The translations under genes and the position numbers were made by a program. Below are positions 4,060 through 5,213 of a stretch of 5,213 nt of DNA, one piece after another (position 1 is the first letter of the stretch; every line of letters starts with the position of its first letter). A model generated the notes under the pieces. The model worked only from the letters and a program-made list of their open reading frames with translations. It had not been told where the DNA came from and made no database searches. Source of the DNA: JBLHGN01 sp047616325 (GTDB taxonomy: Bacteria; Pseudomonadota; Gammaproteobacteria; Pseudomonadales; Cellvibrionaceae); assembly GCA_047616325.1 (NCBI GenBank), contig JBLHGN010000256.1:1-5213 (forward strand), in the 5' to 3' direction.

Positions 4060-5125
4060 TTAGTGGCGGTAAACAAAGCCGCCATAAATATATTTAGTGG
4101 CTTCCGCTCCTAGCACCAATAAGGTGTCTCCTGTTTTTAACTTCCCCGATCTACGCAGGCGATCAAAACTCACCCATATGGCCGCCGAACCAAGATTGCC
4201 CAGATGGTTGGCGTGTACCACAAATTTTTCTTCGGCTATGCCTGTGGCTTTGGCCGATAGGTGGCCAATTTTTCCGCTGGCTTGGTGGGGCAGAATGTCG
4301 TCAAACTCTTCTAGGCGATAGCCGCGCTTTTCAATCGCTTCAATGCCTTTAAAAAAAGTTCAGTACCGTGGGCCCTCACTGCGTGACCGTCGTGTTTGAA
4401 TAGGGGAATGCCGTGTTCACAAACGGGTTCTGCCGAACCACCGCCCTGCATATAAAACCCGGGTGGTTTGTCTAGCCCGCAGTGCTCCATGTAGCTATCA
4501 GAAATAATTTCGCGCGAGTCGTTAGCGGTGGCAGACCTAAGTATTACGGCGCCAGCACCGTCGCCCATCTGCATAAAATTTAATAGTTGTTCATCGTTTA
4601 AAAACGCTGGTTGCATATCAAAATACACCGATCCGGTTTCGCTCCCGGCAATTGCCACGGTATTTATGCCGGTATCTTCACCTGCGGTGCTGAGCATGCC
4701 GCAGGCAATCATAAGACTGTTGGCAAAACCGGTGCAGGCTTGGCGCAGTTCCATGTAGGGTGCGGTAAACGCTGCGCGCTAACCCAGGCCATATTGCTGA
4801 GCGTAAGTGTGTGGGGGCTTGCGGTGTGGCCGATAAGGTAGTCTAACAACGGCAGAGTTAACTCAGCATTTTGCAGGGCCTGTTGAATAGCCGAGAGAGC
4901 AAGTGCCGGGTTGTCGGGTTTAGCCGCGCTTAGCACAGCGCACAGTTCGCGGCAAAGTTGACGTTGTTCTATGCCAAGGCAGCGGGCAATGGCTTTGGCC
5001 CGTGTAACCGAGCGCTCGCCAATCAAACATTGCTTTGTTATCAATGCTGATCCCTGGCAGACGGCAGACGGCAGACGGCTGCCAGTGCCCAATACTTTTA
5101 ACAATTGTCTGCCGTACTTCACCAT
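4060..5125 (-). pseudogene. Beta-ketoacyl-ACP synthase III-like (FabH family), two frameshifts
   Basis: Three - strand frames join into one FabH-type ketosynthase of about 355 aa. Frame one runs from ATG 5125 (or GTG 5134) through LKVLGTGSRLPSAV, LGIEQRQLC, LDYLIGHTASPHTL to MAWVSAQRLPHP near 4760. Frame two opens at MELRQACTGFANSL and runs to AHGTELF near 4357. Frame three (4350-4060) reads FKGIEAIEKRGYRL, ILPHQASGKIGH, HANHLGNLGSAAIW, VLGAEATKYIYGG and ends with TAA. Joining them needs one extra base at each break: a fourth G in the + strand GGG at 4757-4759, and an eighth A in the run at 4351-4357. The thiolase-type triad is intact: Cys in QACTGF (codon 4736-4734), His in PHQA (4287-4285), Asn in LGNLGSAA (4197-4195). 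FabH-like enzymes condense an acyl-CoA or acyl donor with malonyl-ACP; some serve secondary metabolism. As read, translation would stop early. The cause may be recent inactivation or base-calling error in homopolymers. It could be a standalone paralogue rather than the housekeeping FabH. Confidence 0.85.
5056..5076 (-). repeat. Tandem 7-bp repeat inside the ketosynthase 5' region
   Basis: Three perfect head-to-tail copies of GGCAGAC (+ strand) lie within codons for SRLPSAVC near the ketosynthase N-terminus. Because 7 is not a multiple of 3, gain or loss of one unit would shift the frame. Outer bases TGGCAG (5055-5060) and CTGCCA (5079-5084) are also inverted repeats. A related TGTCTGCCGT occurs at 5107-5116, on the opposite strand sense. 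Confidence 0.6.
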
Positions 5126-5134
5126 GTGTGTCAC

Positions 5135-5213
5135 TATTTTACCATCATTTTTTCACAATGCTATTTTTCCACTGCGACTTTTTGTAGCACTGATTTTTCC
5201 TCAACAATTTGCG
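5135..5213. other. AT-rich upstream region of the ketosynthase remnant
   Basis: No gene is visible here. The frame leading into the ketosynthase is closed by a stop at 5155-5153, so its start must be GTG 5134 or ATG 5125. The region is T-rich on the + strand (A-rich on the coding strand), as expected for a promoter/leader, and the word ATTTTTCC occurs twice. No promoter hexamers with acceptable spacing were convincing, and neither start has a clear ribosome-binding site. Confidence 0.4.

Noticed and set aside
4097..4321. 74-codon open frame on the + strand
   Set aside because: The opposite strand encodes the ketosynthase C-terminus with catalytic His and Asn, so this is a shadow.
1..5213. 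CRISPR array, tRNA or rRNA genes
   Set aside because: No regularly spaced repeats of CRISPR size, no cloverleaf-like sequence and no rRNA-like stretch was seen on either strand.

Overview
The window looks like a piece of a gammaproteobacterial chromosome, probably a marine or free-living lineage. The reasons are a TrmK-type tRNA m1A22 methyltransferase in its Gram-negative form, a DUF3010 protein of the kind seen in Vibrio, Shewanella and Pseudomonas relatives, an SrmB/RhlE-like DEAD-box helicase, and IS66 debris. These assignments come from motif recognition by eye; no database search was run.

Layout. Positions 1-409 are insertion-sequence wreckage. They hold the last 49 codons of an IS66 TnpC transposase on the + strand, abutting the inverted left end of an IS66 element on the - strand (terminal repeat, ribosome-binding site and the frameshifted 5' part of tnpA). 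Positions 410-683 contain no recognisable gene, only two GC-rich hairpins and a weak attC-like motif over the stop codon of the next gene. Positions 684-1880 (- strand) carry two intact genes 27 nt apart, an RRM RNA-binding protein followed by a TrmK-like methyltransferase. A 267-nt divergent intergenic region (1881-2147) holds several inverted repeats. Positions 2148-4029 (+ strand) carry DUF3010 and then a DEAD-box RNA helicase with a long basic tail. Positions 4060-5125 (- strand, convergent with the helicase) encode a FabH/KAS III-type ketosynthase broken by two single-base losses, both in homopolymer runs. The catalytic Cys, His and Asn are all retained across the three frames.

How the genes fit together. 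Four consecutive intact genes have, or plausibly have, nucleic-acid roles: RRM protein, tRNA methyltransferase, DUF3010 and DEAD-box helicase. They are arranged as two divergent pairs around one control region, so this may be a small RNA-metabolism locus. The most interesting unexplained member is DUF3010. Its layout (acidic residues E7, E69 and E128 on predicted strand/helix elements, plus an SPTIIK segment resembling the P..VK segment of RuvC) suggests a RuvC/RNase H-like nuclease fold. No unmistakably new defence or mobile system is visible. The other points worth checking are the IS66 inverted junction, the repeated pattern of one-base homopolymer losses, and a 7-bp tandem repeat inside the ketosynthase gene.
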